A stretch of 64,000 bases of DNA from contig QZLH01000119.1 of assembly GCA_003833135.1 (NCBI GenBank), positions 59,223 through 123,222 on the forward strand. The letters run 5' to 3'. The stretch comes from Oehlia diaphana. Taxonomy: Eukaryota; Glomeromycota; Glomeromycetes; Glomerales; Glomeraceae. The notes under the pieces are model-generated. The model ran no database searches. It had not been told where the DNA came from and worked only from the letters and a program-made list of their open reading frames with translations. The position numbers were made by a program, and so were the translations under genes. This document shows, in pieces, positions 44,312 to 56,409 of the stretch (position 1 is its first letter; each line of letters begins with the position of its first letter).

Positions 44312-45736
44312 GTATGATATCGATGATGCAACAATACATATGGACGTGCTGTGGCCAACCCATCATGACATTACGTCTGCTGCAATCTCCTCTTCAGCTA
44401 TTTCCTCAGAAAATATGATCTTTTAAAAGGTCTTACGTCACCGTGATTAGGAACTACTTACTCTTCAATAAAATAAAATCATTCATATCAGTATACAGGC
44501 TTGCTAAAGTTAACTGTAATCATACTGAGTATTTCATTAGGTTTAGATGATGATGGCGATGACGAGATTTGGGATGGTGATGAAGATGACTCTGATGATA
44601 ATTATGACATTTCAGGCACCAGAGATGGACACGATTTCATAGCTTATTATGGTAGAAATGCTTGGGATAAACTTTTTCAAGCCCGTTCAGCTCATTATCA
44701 TATATAATTCTTAGGTTATTTACCAGCTTCTTCCTAATTTATCTGGACAAGAATAAATGGATTGTTTATATTACTGATATTTATATTTAACCTTCTCAGG
44801 ATCTAAGTTTTATTATTTGCCATTAAACAAATATTCGGAAAAAGCTTTGAGGGTAATGAGTATGTTTTCCAATCGAAATAATAAATGTGGTAACAAAAGA
44901 TTTGAGATTTATCAGCGCAATTAGTAATGTCCAATGTTGTTAAATGATAATAGAAAATTGTAATATTAAAAATGTTTATATTATATTACAAAATTTATTT
45001 TTTTTATTTAAAAAAAAATGAATACATAAAATGAAAATAATTGTTAATTAATAATATAATAAGGAAAAAGAAGGGAAGATTCTTTTAAAAAAGAATAAAA
45101 ATGAAAATAAAAATAAATTATAAAATAAGTGAATAGATAAATTAATTTTAATATATTGTATAATGTATATAGTAATTCATATTCAAATGTCAAGATTGTT
45201 CATAGCTATTGTATTTCAGCTTTTTCATACCAAGGAGCAGCTATTTTTAAATCTTTTTTAGTACCTATTCCTTAACTATAGCAATATGATGTAGTAACTG
45301 TGTCCACTTTTAATAGTAGAGGAAACATTAGATTTTCGTTTAAAATAATTAACAACATAATGTAATCAATCATAAGATACTTACTTCTCCGTTTACATTT
45401 TTATTTATTGTATTTAAATAATTATACGGATTTAATTGAAGTTTTGAAATTTAAAGATTTTTTAACATCTTTATTAAATTCCGTAAATTCCGTACGATTA
45501 TCACACATTATAAATTTTTATTAGTAATTTAAATTATTTGAATTATTTGAACTTGTGAAAGAGGTAATGTTTAAAAGTAAATCTGTAACTGTGTTAAGGA
45601 GGATTCTTTAAGACTTTAACAATAAAGAGCACGCTGAACTGAAATTTCTTTTAAATAAAAATTTGTCACACATAAATGTTATCGCCCGATCTATAATCTT
45701 GATAATCTAAAAAATTTGGGTATGATCACAATTTGA
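44312..45736. repeat. Segmental duplication, right copy
   Basis: 44312-44560 matches about 35505-35784 in inverted orientation, and 44795-45736 matches 35785-36721 directly. The 235 bp between them (44560-44795) are absent from the left copy. They hold the acidic open frame 44501-44707 (DDDGDDEIWDGDEDDSDDN), which may be a leftover transposon or domain piece. Confidence 0.85.
45206..45508 (-). pseudogene. Sel1-like repeat protein fragment, right copy
   Basis: This equals the left-copy gene at 36186-36494. It starts MCDNRTEFTEFNKDVKK at 45508, but a 2-bp deletion shifts the frame within the first exon. The Sel1 repeat reads GIGTKKDLKIAAPWYEKAE, preceded by the same TAA. It is more decayed than the left copy. 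Confidence 0.6.
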
Positions 45737-46194
45737 AAAGTTTTTTTTGAAAAGAGGTTTATGTTAATTATATATTGATCATACAATATATTGCACTAAA
45801 AATGATATTAAATATCTTTATTGTAATAAATAATTTCGTAATTGCAAGGAAAGAAAATAAAAAAATATAAGAATTTCGTCAAAAATTCCTCTCACCCTCA
45901 CATTTCCTTTTTCTTCTTTAGATTCCCTCAAATTTTCGTTATTAGTCAATTATCCCAAACTTGAAAGCTATTTTAATACCATATTTTGATGCGTATAAAC
46001 ATTATCGTCAAATTTATCAAATATTGTGGAATATACTCTAATTGTCATTAAAAAAATGAGCGTTAATTTTTTGGTTGTTTGGAAATTCTTTTAACTATAT
46101 CACTACAATTTATAAGATCTATATTAAATTTTAATTAATTTCGCGCGCATTATTAAATTTTTAAATTACTCTTATGTTGTCTTACTTAATGCAG
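45737..46194. other. Intergenic, ends at a splice acceptor
   Basis: AT-rich. It ends in a pyrimidine-rich tract and AATGCAG at 46188-46194. Confidence 0.35.
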
Positions 46195-46412
46195 TGTTAC
46201 TAATAACCAGAAAATTATCTTCATTAGTAAATACAATCATATCATTAAGAGTTGCAATATTGAGAACTGAATTTGTGAATGTAGATTTTTCTGGGTATAC
46301 TACACGAAGTACTGTAACTGGTGGTTGCAGTTGGACGAATGAAGAAATAAAAATTATTAATATATTGAAGAATCAAGGAATTAATATTGCTACATCCGAT
46401 GTATATTATTAA
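46195..46412 (+). CDS. Putative terminal exon, unknown protein
   Basis: After the GCAG acceptor, a 72-codon open stretch runs to TAA at 46410-46412. It ends FSGYTTRSTVTGGCSWTNEE, then IKIINILKNQGINIATSD. The piece SWTNEEIKIINILKNQGI vaguely resembles the first helices of a Myb/SANT domain, which is not enough for a call. No upstream exon could be matched. Confidence 0.35.
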
Positions 46413-46849
46413 AATCAGTAGAAAATTTTAGATACAGTATATACAGTATATGTAGTATAATTTGTCCGTTATTTATTTTATATGTTGTATATTTTATCTG
46501 TTGTACTTGTATATGTATATCTTTTGTATATTTTATCTGATGGTACAGTATCTATGTAACAATATTATAAATTTTGTAAATTAAATGTTACAATTGTTAC
46601 AATAATGATCAATTATCAATTAACAAAGAATTATTCTAATGGGTCTAATTCGAGTGTATCGGGTCAGGTTATTTAACCGTTTTTTTATTTAATTAATTCG
46701 AATTTTTTTTTATTTCGTTCTCGAAAATTTTGGTCTTTTGGTCGAAAATTTTTTTTTTATTGATTTTTTTATTTCTTTTTTTTTTTGATTTTTAAAAAAA
46801 TTTATCCGCTTTTCTCCCCCATTATTTTCCTCTCTTTATTTCTTTGTAG

Positions 46850-47290
46850 CCAACTTTATTATATAAGACGTTTCTTTTTTGTAGGACGCTGGATCTCTTT
46901 CTTTTTTTTTGTAGGACGCCAATAATTTCTCTTTCTTATTGTAGGACGTCAGATGTCGGGTAGAAATACCAACTCTTTGAGACTTGAAACTGTAGGTTGC
47001 TATGCATGCAGAGGGGGATTGGGTTCAATTAAGCTAAAGAAACGTGGAAGGTTGGAAGAACCTGTAGGAGTGTATTGGTGGTTCAATTGGGTTAAAGTAA
47101 CGAACGTTTCTTTTTCTTTGCCCTTTTAGATTACCAGATTGACAAATCTAACTTAGGTATGTATAGAAGTAGTGGGTTCAATTGAATTAAAGAAACATAT
47201 TAACGTGGGATCTCTTCTTTTTTTTTAGGATGCTAAGGATTTTTATTTTCTTTTTTGTAGGATGTCGGCTTTTTATAGACAAGCAATCAA
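46850..47290 (+). repeat. Intron-end-like modules, cluster 5
   Basis: Five T-rich tracts end in TAGGACGC or a variant (about 46883, 46913, 46945, 47227, 47260; words such as TTTTTTGTAGGACGCTGG, TTGTAGGACGCCAA, TTTTTAGGATGCTAAGG). Interspersed are three copies of GGTTCAATTGGGTTAAAGTAACG (about 47021, 47080, 47187) and palindrome halves AACGAACGTTTC and AACATATTAACG. It is the same module class as the other clusters, more degenerate in the palindrome and more regular in the TAGGACG part. Confidence 0.6.
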
Positions 47291-47299
47291 ATTATCTGG

Positions 47300-48533
47300 T
47301 TATCTGAAGTTGACCGGGTCAAACTGAAAAAGATGTATCGAACAAGGTACCCTGCATTAAAGGCCTCAATATTATCAATTTTTAACATCGGTCATGAATT
47401 TTTAGTGCAGTCTTTTTGAAAGTAATTGCTTTAAATCGATATTAGTCAATTAATTTAGAAGGTACTATTGCTAGTTAAAGTTTTAAGCTAAATAACTATT
47501 TTTGTATTTATACTATAGTTATCTGCAATTTGCGAAATTATGGATAACGTTATTGTGGGGTTGCAGATTATTTTGATCCCATCTTTTATTTCTAATAATC
47601 ATTATTTAAATAAATAATAATTTTTATTAAATTAGTATGACATAGTATTTCAGCTTCTTGAACTATGAAAGTGGGTAGGTTATTTTTTTTTATTTTTTTT
47701 TTTCTTTTACTAGTCGATTTTTCCTTAGCAATTAGCATTAATGATAATAAAATACTTATTATTCATCTGAGGCGTGCTTAAATAAAAAATTTTATTATCG
47801 TAATTTACTATGTATTACTTTTAATATTCCTTAAAATGATCGTGCATGATTATAAATTTGAGGATTTTCCATTATAATAATTTATTAACGTGTTGTTGGC
47901 GTATTTATAGTATTTTTTTTTTTAAAAAAAAATACTAGAAATTAAAAAAATTTAGAAATGTTACATTCATAAAATAGCAATAGGATTGATTTTCATATGT
48001 AATATTTTCAATATCATAATTGTGTAACATTTGTTTCACTTGGATTTTCGTCCATGATGGTTACATGTAGATTTATCTGTAGTCTTAAGAGTTGATATAA
48101 TGCGAACAGAAAAAAACAATCGAATAATAAAAGCATTAACTTTTATTGTACATTACTTATAAATTAATAATTTTATTTATTTGAAATTTTGCATTATGTA
48201 AAAACATGAAATATATTACTGCGGCAACATAATCAACATTTCCGAATTTCCGAGCAAACCGCTTATCATCACTATTTATAAAGTTAAATTAAGAAAATAT
48301 AACAGGATAAATTTTTTATGATCTGCAAATTAATTTTAGTAACACCAATTAATACCATTTGAACACAAACAACATTAATTTGTACAATTGTAGTTAACAG
48401 GCAAATTAAATGAAAATTTATTAGTAATTTATTTGTAGCACAATTGCTAATGGCGTAAAGGAGTAAATGCCAACTCACATTTGGGGGAATAAAAATTTTG
48501 GACAAATTTTCTTTTTTACTACAAATTATTAAA
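47300..48533. other. Intergenic with one perfect-type hairpin
   Basis: Spacer before the F-box gene. At 47908-47938 lies TAGTA-T11-A10-TACTA, an almost perfect 31-bp palindrome like the one at 21745-21770. No other feature is recognised. Confidence 0.5.
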
Positions 48534-49946
48534 ATGGCCTCTCGACTTCCTGCTGATTGTCTTAAAGAAATTTTGGAGTATTTAGAGAAAGATAAATTCT
48601 CTTTACATTCATGCTTATTAGTTAATCGACTTTGGTGTAAAATATCTGTTAGAATTTTGTGGAGGAATATTTGGACTATTAACCTTGTTGGTTATGAACA
48701 TCGATTGAAAGTGGAAAAATCAATTCTTAATATGTTGATTATTTGCCTTCCTAATAAATCAAAAAAATATTTACATCAGAAGGGAATCCTTAATTCGAGT
48801 CAAATCACAAGAACTTCATTATTTGACTATGCATCATTTTGCAAAGTTCTTTCAGTTCATGGAATTGTTCGAATGATTGCTGATGTCTTTAAAAATCAAA
48901 GATATCTTGAAGAAGAAATTATGAAAATGTTTATGAAAAAAATTCCTTTGAAAAAATTATATTATTATACCAATAATTCCAACACTATAAATTTATCATT
49001 TTTACATTATCCTAAAGCAAAAGATTGTTTAAGAAAACTTTCAAAATTAAGTTGTAATTCCAATGTTAAATTCTCATTTTTTCATAAATTATCTCAAATA
49101 AGTTTCAATATTCAATCAATAACAATAGAATTTAAAAAAACTATTTCAAATGATTTAAATGATTTAATTTCTTCACAAAATAATTTAAAATGTTTATCAT
49201 TAAGATTAAAACATGATATTACAGATATGAAAACTGATATTATACCTTCATTAACAAGTCATTCAAATACTTTAATTAAATTAAAGTTAGAATATTATCA
49301 GAATGGGCCATTATCATTTATTACTAGTTTCATAAATTTACAAGAACTTGTTTTAACGTTTCGGAATAGAGATTATTTTCATGAACTTAGTGAAAAGTTA
49401 CAGAATGTTATTTTGCCTCAATTACAAATTTTAAAATTTTTATGTGCATATCCAGAAAGTGATGTAATAATTAAATTCTTAGAAAATAATGGAAAAAATT
49501 TAAAAGAATTTTATATTAGTTGTGAAAATTCTGATGATTCGATTAATTTAGCTATAGCTAAATTTTGTCAAAATCTTCAATTATTGTCTATTTTATTTGA
49601 TAAGATTGAAACATTAAATTTAATTCTTAAAAATTGTCAACAATTAGAAAGTATTGGAACTCGACATGATAACGACCTGTTAAAAGAAAAAGATCTTTTG
49701 GAATCTTTGGCAAAATATTCACCAAAAAATTTTTATAGGTTAAAATTATTTTATAATTCAAGTTCAAAATTAATTCCAGAAGATTTAGAGGAATTTTTTA
49801 TTATTTGGAAAAATCGTGTACCACAAAGACCGTTTTCTTTTATTTTTAGGGGATGTAAAAATAGTTTAGAAGCTAAAGAAGGAAATATGGAAGTGATTGA
49901 AAAATATAAAAAGCTTGGTATTATTCATAAATTTTTGAAACTATAA
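48534..49946 (+). CDS. F-box protein, full length
   Basis: A single exon; from MASRLPADCLKEI the protein has 470 residues. An in-frame ATG 36 bp further upstream exists, but relatives in these fungi start at MAS+LPADCL, so 48534 is preferred. The F-box (about 2-45) reads LPADCLKEILEYLEKDKFS, LHSCLLVNRLWCKISVRILW, with all family hallmarks for Skp1 binding. Residues 50-400 contain irregular LRR-like segments (LKCLSLRLKHD, LIKLKLEYYQNG, LQELVLTF, LQILKFLCAYP). The C-terminus, LEEFFIIWKNRVPQRPFSF then EVIEKYKKLGIIHKF, is the typical ending of this family. It probably selects substrates for an SCF ubiquitin ligase; the target is unknown. A decayed relative lies 2.3 kb downstream. Confidence 0.9.
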   Translation: MASRLPADCLKEILEYLEKDKFSLHSCLLVNRLWCKISVRILWRNIWTINLVGYEHRLKVEKSILNMLIICLPNKSKKYLHQKGILNSSQITRTSLFDYASFCKVLSVHGIVRMIADVFKNQRYLEEEIMKMFMKKIPLKKLYYYTNNSNTINLSFLHYPKAKDCLRKLSKLSCNSNVKFSFFHKLSQISFNIQSITIEFKKTISNDLNDLISSQNNLKCLSLRLKHDITDMKTDIIPSLTSHSNTLIKLKLEYYQNGPLSFITSFINLQELVLTFRNRDYFHELSEKLQNVILPQLQILKFLCAYPESDVIIKFLENNGKNLKEFYISCENSDDSINLAIAKFCQNLQLLSILFDKIETLNLILKNCQQLESIGTRHDNDLLKEKDLLESLAKYSPKNFYRLKLFYNSSSKLIPEDLEEFFIIWKNRVPQRPFSFIFRGCKNSLEAKEGNMEVIEKYKKLGIIHKFLKL

Positions 49947-50519
49947 ATACTAAAGAAATAAGTTATTAAGTTTCATAGGTATAAGCTATTAATAGTTGTT
50001 AAATCGATGACAGTATATATTTAATATAAGTATTAAATGACGAACAGTATATTATTTGTATAGTTCTAGTATGTATATAAACTATAAAGTATCCCTCCCA
50101 TCTAAAGTTATATCCGAACGTTATATGTGAATGAGAGGGAATAGTCGGTAGCCTGATAGTATATTTAACTTATGGTATAATTTTCTTTAGTATATTGCAG
50201 TACCCTGAAATTTTATAGTATGTACAATACTTTTTGAAAATTCTATACTTATTTTATTTTTTGTTTAATAAAATTCAATAAATAACTTATAACTAAAAAG
50301 TATCTACAATAATTGGATCATTCAATTATTTAATTCAATAAATTTCTTTAATAATTTAAATTCCTAGCCATTGTACCATGCGTATCTTGCAAATTGAAGT
50401 GAAGTTAAATGCTGAAAGGTAAAATAATAAGAATATAAGGATACTTATTTTTACCGTAGGTGATATCACCTGATTAAATTTTTTTTTTGTTTATTTGTTT
50501 ATCAAATAACGGATAACCT
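49947..50519. other. 3' flank of the F-box gene
   Basis: AT-rich. No gene seen. Confidence 0.45.
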
Positions 50520-50690
50520 TTTTTTGACATTCCTCCAATCAAAAGAAAAGAAACACAAGAAGACCCAAAAAAGAAACCCAAAGAAGAAACCCGAAAAGTA
50601 ACCTAAAGAAACCCAAATAAATTCCAAGAAAAGACCCAAGGAAGAAACCCAAAAGAAACCTGATGAAACCCAAGAAGAAAGCACTCAAGT
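50520..50690 (+). repeat. Purine-rich minisatellite, GAAACCCAA units
   Basis: About twelve variants of a 12-14 bp unit (AAGAAACCCAAA, AAGAAACCCGAAA, AAGACCCAAGG) in 170 bp, ending next to an AAGGTAAGTATT donor-like word. In one frame it would encode Lys/Pro/Glu-rich peptide (KKKPKEETRK) but stops occur. Confidence 0.7.
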
Positions 50691-50699
50691 AAGGTAAGT

Positions 50700-51626
50700 A
50701 TTTTTGGTTCATTCCAATCTCAATTATTTTTGATTTCAGTGGTGGTTATATATCAAGAGTCCGTAAAATCACATAAACCCATAATATGATGTAACGAGAT
50801 TATAGATTTTTCCATTCATAATAAATGTGGTTTAGATTACAAAAAACTATATATCAGATATAAATTCACTCAAATTAATATAAAATTTTTTTACGTGTGA
50901 TTTATTATGGTGAAATCACCTGATTTTAATAAAATTTATATATTGGTGGAATAATTATCGTTTTTGAACAATCTTAAATTAAATCATTATCGCCATCTTC
51001 AGAATGACGGCATCATATTAAGTATATTAGTAAAAAGTATTAATATTATGATATTACAGATGAATAAAAATAAAATACTAGGAAACGGAAACCGTTATCT
51101 GTTATTAAGTTCGAAGTGCTATTAAGGTTTTATTGTTGACGTGTTGGACGGACATCCGGACTTCGGACTAATAAAAAATGAAGGAATAAATATTAATAAG
51201 ATTTTAATTATACAAAAAACTTAAAAAAAAATGAAATTTTGCAACAACGAAACATACATCAAGAAACCTAAACCCGTTAATTAAATCTTTTTTAAAAAAA
51301 GTAAGAAAGTTATTAATTTTAACAAATTTAATAATACAAAACTCGGATGTTGTTATCATGCGAAATTCGTCTCTTAAAAAAAAAATGGATGATTTCAATT
51401 CCGCGCTACTTAAGGACTATAATCCAAGAAATTAAAGTTAGAAACCACACCGGAACGAAAAACTGAAAAGAACGTCTGAGTCTTATAATCTAGAATTAAT
51501 ATCAGAAAAACATAAAAAAAGAACCGCCGAATCGACGATATTTCGCTAAGAACTTAGATAACTCATTGTAAACTAGTAAGGGTTGCTATACTATATTGTT
51601 TCTAAAATTCTATATCGTGTCTAATG
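50700..51626. other. Intergenic, no gene recognised
   Basis: AT-rich spacer without recognisable frames. Confidence 0.45.
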
Positions 51627-51802
51627 AATCCCATTAAATAGTTTTTGTATAAATTTGTACCAAATGGGCTCATCTATCCATTTATAATTGGCTCTAGATT
51701 GGCTTAAATTAAATTTGGATTATTTTTTGCATAAATTTGAGCTAATTTCGAGCCAATGAGCCCGTTTGGTATAAATTTATAAAAAAACTATTTATGGGAT
51801 TA
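51627..51802. mobile_element. 176-bp MITE with long inverted repeats
   Basis: The left arm (ATCCCATTAAATAGTTTTTG then TATAAATTTGTACCAAATGGGCTCAT) and the right arm (ATGAGCCCGTTTGGTATAAATT then AAAACTATTTATGGGAT) are inverted copies of about 50 bp with few differences. The centre also contains an inverted GGCTC...GAGCC pair. It has no coding potential. The target-site duplication is unclear. Confidence 0.8.
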
Positions 51803-52253
51803 AATTCTGCAAAAGTTAATTCAGATATTTGTTCTAGCTTATAATCTTCTTCAATTATTGGTATTAACCAAAAACATTTGAACGTCTTGAATACTCACTT
51901 ATTTCATGTAAATCATAGCAATAAAAAACGTATTATTTTAAATCATACGATTTACAAAATTGTATTACAATGTTTCGCCTTTAGAGTTAAGCTTATCACT
52001 TACTTATTAAATCTAGTAAATCTATTTTTCACGCTCTTAGTATGCGAATACGAGTGGACTGACCTAGACCTTTTCTTCCTCGATTCAAAAGTATGTAAAC
52101 AATTGATCTGCAGTAAATAACACACTCGGTAAAGTAATATTAGTAAATTTACAATGAAGCGATTGAAATAATGCATCACGGTTAAGTGTAAATCGTGTTT
52201 GAATGAAACCTTTGAATTCTTTTTCTTATTTCATTAAATTTATAATATTAAAG
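51803..52253. other. Intergenic before the F-box pseudogene
   Basis: Contains the frame 51878-52120 without family features; otherwise nothing. Confidence 0.4.
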
Positions 52254-52774
52254 ATGTCTTGTCCACTTCCTATCGATTGCCCTAATGAAACTTTTGAGTA
52301 TTTAGAGAAAGAAAAAGTATGCTTATTAGTCAATCATCTTTGGTGTGAAATTTCTGTTTGAATTTTGTGGAATATTTGGATTGGCAAGTCGATTACCTAG
52401 GTCGGCACGATTGAAAGTAAAACCGGCAATTCTCAATGCATTGATCATTTTTCTTCCTAATGATTCAAAAAATCATTTGCTTGAGAAGAGAATACTCAAT
52501 CTCAAATAATTCATTATTTAACTACGTATCATTTTACAAAGTTCTGTCAAATCATGCGATTGGTCAAGTGATTATTGATGTATTTAGAAAAGTCAAAAAT
52601 ACCTGGCAAAAAAAAAAAAATCAAAATGTTTATGAAAAAAATTTCTTCTGTGAAAAAATTATCTTATTACACATATACTTAAAAGAAACGACACAAAGAT
52701 CAGCCTTAAACTCGAAAAACTATATCTTAAAACTGTGTAATATGTATAATTTGAATTTAATTTTCAGCAACTGA
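52254..52774 (+). pseudogene. F-box pseudogene, truncated
   Basis: Starts MSCPLPIDCPNETFEYLEKE, then LLVNHLWCEISV and a stop where the intact neighbour has Arg before ILW. A short deletion has removed the FSLHSC part of the box. After frame changes, the frame 52460-52774 continues with FNYVSFYKVLSNHAIGQVI, paralleling FDYASFCKVLSVHGIVRMI of the gene at 48534. It is about one third of the expected length. Same orientation and resemblance suggest a local duplicate of that gene, now dead. Confidence 0.85.
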
Positions 52775-52789
52775 TACTTACTAAAAAAT

Positions 52790-53800
52790 ATCAACATACT
52801 GCGTATATACTGCCTATACTATATAAAAATTAAAATGTTGACGTCATCAGATATTTGAAGTGGGCTTTGCTTTTTTTCAATTTAACTTTAGAATTAAATC
52901 ATATATTATAAAGCATTTTGAGACTTGTATGTAATAATTATATAACCGAAATATACATGTAAAGATCAAGTGATTCAGTAAATTGTTTTTCAGGACCGAA
53001 ATTATGCTGTTACTAAATAGGTAATAAAATTTTGACTGGCATTATCTAAAGAAATTATCTAAAAAGGAAAGATCTACACGATTTTTGGGGCCAAAGATAC
53101 ACGTACTCGCTGCCTTACCTTTTATATATATCTCGGGTCTTATTAAAATCTTTCTTTGTATATTAGACTAGCAAATACGGGGGATTACCGTTTGATACAT
53201 TTTCGGTAAAAGCCCTGTTTCTGCATAGCCCGAATTTTGCCCAAAAATTGCGCCACGCGTCTCTTTTAGCTCTGCCACATTTTTGTATATATAAACCCCT
53301 TGTTTTAATTCAACTTAAAAAAATTTACGCCTACTCAACGCCTATATTTAATCACCAACTTTTCTGTAAAGTTAATATTCTATTATTAAAAAGAAATTTT
53401 CCAGCAAATTAATTTATTCTTAAAATAAAAAAAGTGCTCCCACTTAATACCTTATGCATGAAAATAATTCCAAATACACCTTAAAACTAGTATAAATTAA
53501 AAAATTATTTTTCTTATCATATATTCTCTTCAAAGATTGTTAGACCATGGTCTAACAAAATTATTTTTAATCATTTGTGTTGATTGTGGAAGTTTTGTTT
53601 ATTTAATAAATAACATATCATTGATAAATTATAATTAATCATAATTTATTCAAATAATCAATATTAATAATAAACATCCGCTTTATTCATATTCACACCA
53701 AATCCACTTAATCATATTTTTATGTTAACAAGTTCAAATAATTTTTTTAGACCAAATAATCATATACTTCTATATTCTTCTTATATTTTTAATACAAATG
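52790..53800. other. Intergenic, no gene recognised
   Basis: AT-rich spacer. The notable item is the 22-bp palindrome at 53537-53558. Confidence 0.45.
53537..53558. repeat. Perfect 22-bp palindrome
   Basis: TTGTTAGACCATGG followed by TCTAACAA is its own reverse complement. It could be a protein-binding site or a transposon footprint. Confidence 0.8.
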
Positions 53801-56405
53801 GATCTGGTGGATGTATTTCAATCAAAAACTGTCCATTTTTTGAACGCAAATGTCAAGGAATTAAACATTAACAATATGCAAATAAAATACTGAATTTATT
53901 AATCAAGAATATCAATATATTGATTTGAAAAGAGTAATAAAGAATATATTCTGATATAGGATTATTAAAGTTTATGCAATTATATTGTACAATCAATAAT
54001 CTTTAAATGATCATTTAATTTAAAAAATTTTTAGTTATACATTTAAGTTATTTCTTAATTATCATCTCTTCTCACTTGAAATTTCAGTGAATTACCATAT
54101 TTATAATTATCATCATCTAAAATTATTAAAATAGAATATGAATAAATATATTTGATATTATTAATTCACATATTTCATAACCAACAATTAATAGATAACT
54201 CAATTTTTATTTATATAATTTGGTTCTTTAATCATTTTCAAACTTTCACATTTTCTTCTGTTTATAGGCGACCCATTTTTACTTTTCATTTATTAGATAT
54301 CACATCTTTATAATTAAGCTTTCATTTAAAAATTGAAGAACTTTAACTTTATTTAAACCCTTATCTGATGATATATTCTAAAGAAAAATATGCATTAGAA
54401 ATCAATATACAATTGACAAAAAAAGGGTCATTAGGGAAAAAATGCATTATACAATAGGTGTTTAATTAATTGGATAAAAAAGCCTGAATTATTTTATAAA
54501 ATTATATTTCTTTAAAAAAAATCTATATCATCTGGATTACAAGAAGATACAAAAGTAGCTTTATCCAACACTGTGGTAAATTGGAAGGTTAATAGCAGAA
54601 TAATTATTAGATTTCATTCTTTAAATTAGTAATAAATCATTAGCAATTGGAGAATAAGAATAATTATCTAAAATTAAATATATAAGAAATCATAAAAGAA
54701 TAGTACACATATAGGAAAAAATTATTATTCAGTTTAATACATTACAAGAAATACTAAAACATCCAGAAATTACAAAATTGCAGAAAAACCTATAATATGA
54801 TCTCCTAAGTTTTAAAATTAAATTATTTATTTATCTACTTCTTAATTACTCATTTTTTTAACATTAAATAGTTGATATATTAGTAAATTACACTGTAATA
54901 CAATCAGTTTAACTATCAAACACTAGACTTGTTATAGTAAAAGTTTATAACTGGAAGTGAGAACTCATCAAATTTACAAATATATTCAAAAGTCAAAATT
55001 AATAAGCCCTTAAAAAGAAATTCATATACTCTGGCTGGTGAATTAGACTGATTATATTGTTGTCATTATGTTAATGCAGGGTACACTTATACATTTATTT
55101 ATGATATTATTATATATGATAATACAGCAAAAACAAACAATTTTATTCATCACCATGAAAAAATTCAAATTTTAATCAAATTGAATTGCATTTATTAAAA
55201 ATTACCAAAACTTTAATTATAGTAGTAATTTTAGCAAATTATAAAATTCAATGGAAAATCATCATAACTTATTAGATATTTCTTTCTTTATATCTAGAAT
55301 TCTTTCTCTAAGTCTTAACTGTTTATTGATTTCTCTAATATCTCTGTAAAATTCATTCCTCTTAACCTAATAATTATATAATTTTTATAATGATTATTTT
55401 TTATTCACAAATCTTATTATTATATTATTCATTTATAATATGGTTAAATTATTTATTGATAATATTTAAAAAATGATATTTTACCAGCATACTAAAAATA
55501 ATACATCAATATAAAGTAAGAATTTAAAATTTAAACTTTAAATGGAATGAATTTAGTAATGAACAAATACGATTTAAAAATAGTTTACAAAAAAATATTT
55601 TATTATTAAGTAATCAATGATTATAAAAAAGGAAAGGAGAAATAATAGAATAATTGAGATAAATAATAATCACAATATTATAAATTAATATACATGCATC
55701 AATTAAAATTAACAAAGAAAACTTTATATTGATAATGATGAATCTAAAAAAAAATCTTCATAAAGTATTTAGAATTCTTCAATTTCTTACAATAAACATT
55801 TCTGAAATATTAAAATTGTTTATTAATGGTTTTTAATACCTGAAGTATATTGATGTTTATTATTAAAAATCAATATTTACGAAAAATTATACTACCATCA
55901 TTAACTAAAAATTACTTACCTTATAGAAATAAGATTCACATAGAAGGTGTTGGAAAAAGTGATTTATTTGTTAGGCATAGATGTATAAATAGTGCATATA
56001 ATATAAACACAAAAGAAATTATAATTTCATCCTTCATTTTTGATGACTACAACATTTAAAATTTCTTTTTTATAATAAAGAAGCAAAAGGTGAAATTAAG
56101 AATATTCTGTAAAAGTCAAAATATTAAAACATTGCCAGCTTTTAGCATACTGGTATTATAATTTTTATCTGAAAAAAAATCTAATTATTAGATAATCAAC
56201 ACCATTTTGAGATTCATTTGCTGAATTTCTAAATTCTAGCTAATAATAATTATGCCAGGCAAATAAAATTATGACTCAGTGAAATTTAAACAATAACTTT
56301 CTATTATTATCAATAACTGGAGAAGGTGAACTCAATAAAAGATAATAAAAAACAGAAGAAATATTTATTAATATATTATGATGAATAAAGTATATTAGAT
56401 GCATG
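53801..56405. other. Very AT-rich transposon-like debris
   Basis: Short coding-like pieces in many frames: SGGCISIKNCPFFERKCQGI (about 53803, Cys-rich) and ILPSLTKNYLPYRNKIHIEG within 55850-56059. Neither defines a family. Stops are dense. I take it as a decayed element, possibly the 5' part of the locus that ends in the tandem array. Confidence 0.35.
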
Positions 56406-56409
56406 TAAA

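Noticed and set aside
50502..50684. 60-codon Phe/Gly/Trp-rich minus frame
   Set aside because: It is produced by the purine-rich GAAACCCAA minisatellite.
55934..55960. P-loop-like EGVGKSD in a short frame
   Set aside because: The frame is 69 codons, lacks the preceding beta-strand and a Walker B, and sits in decayed AT-rich DNA.
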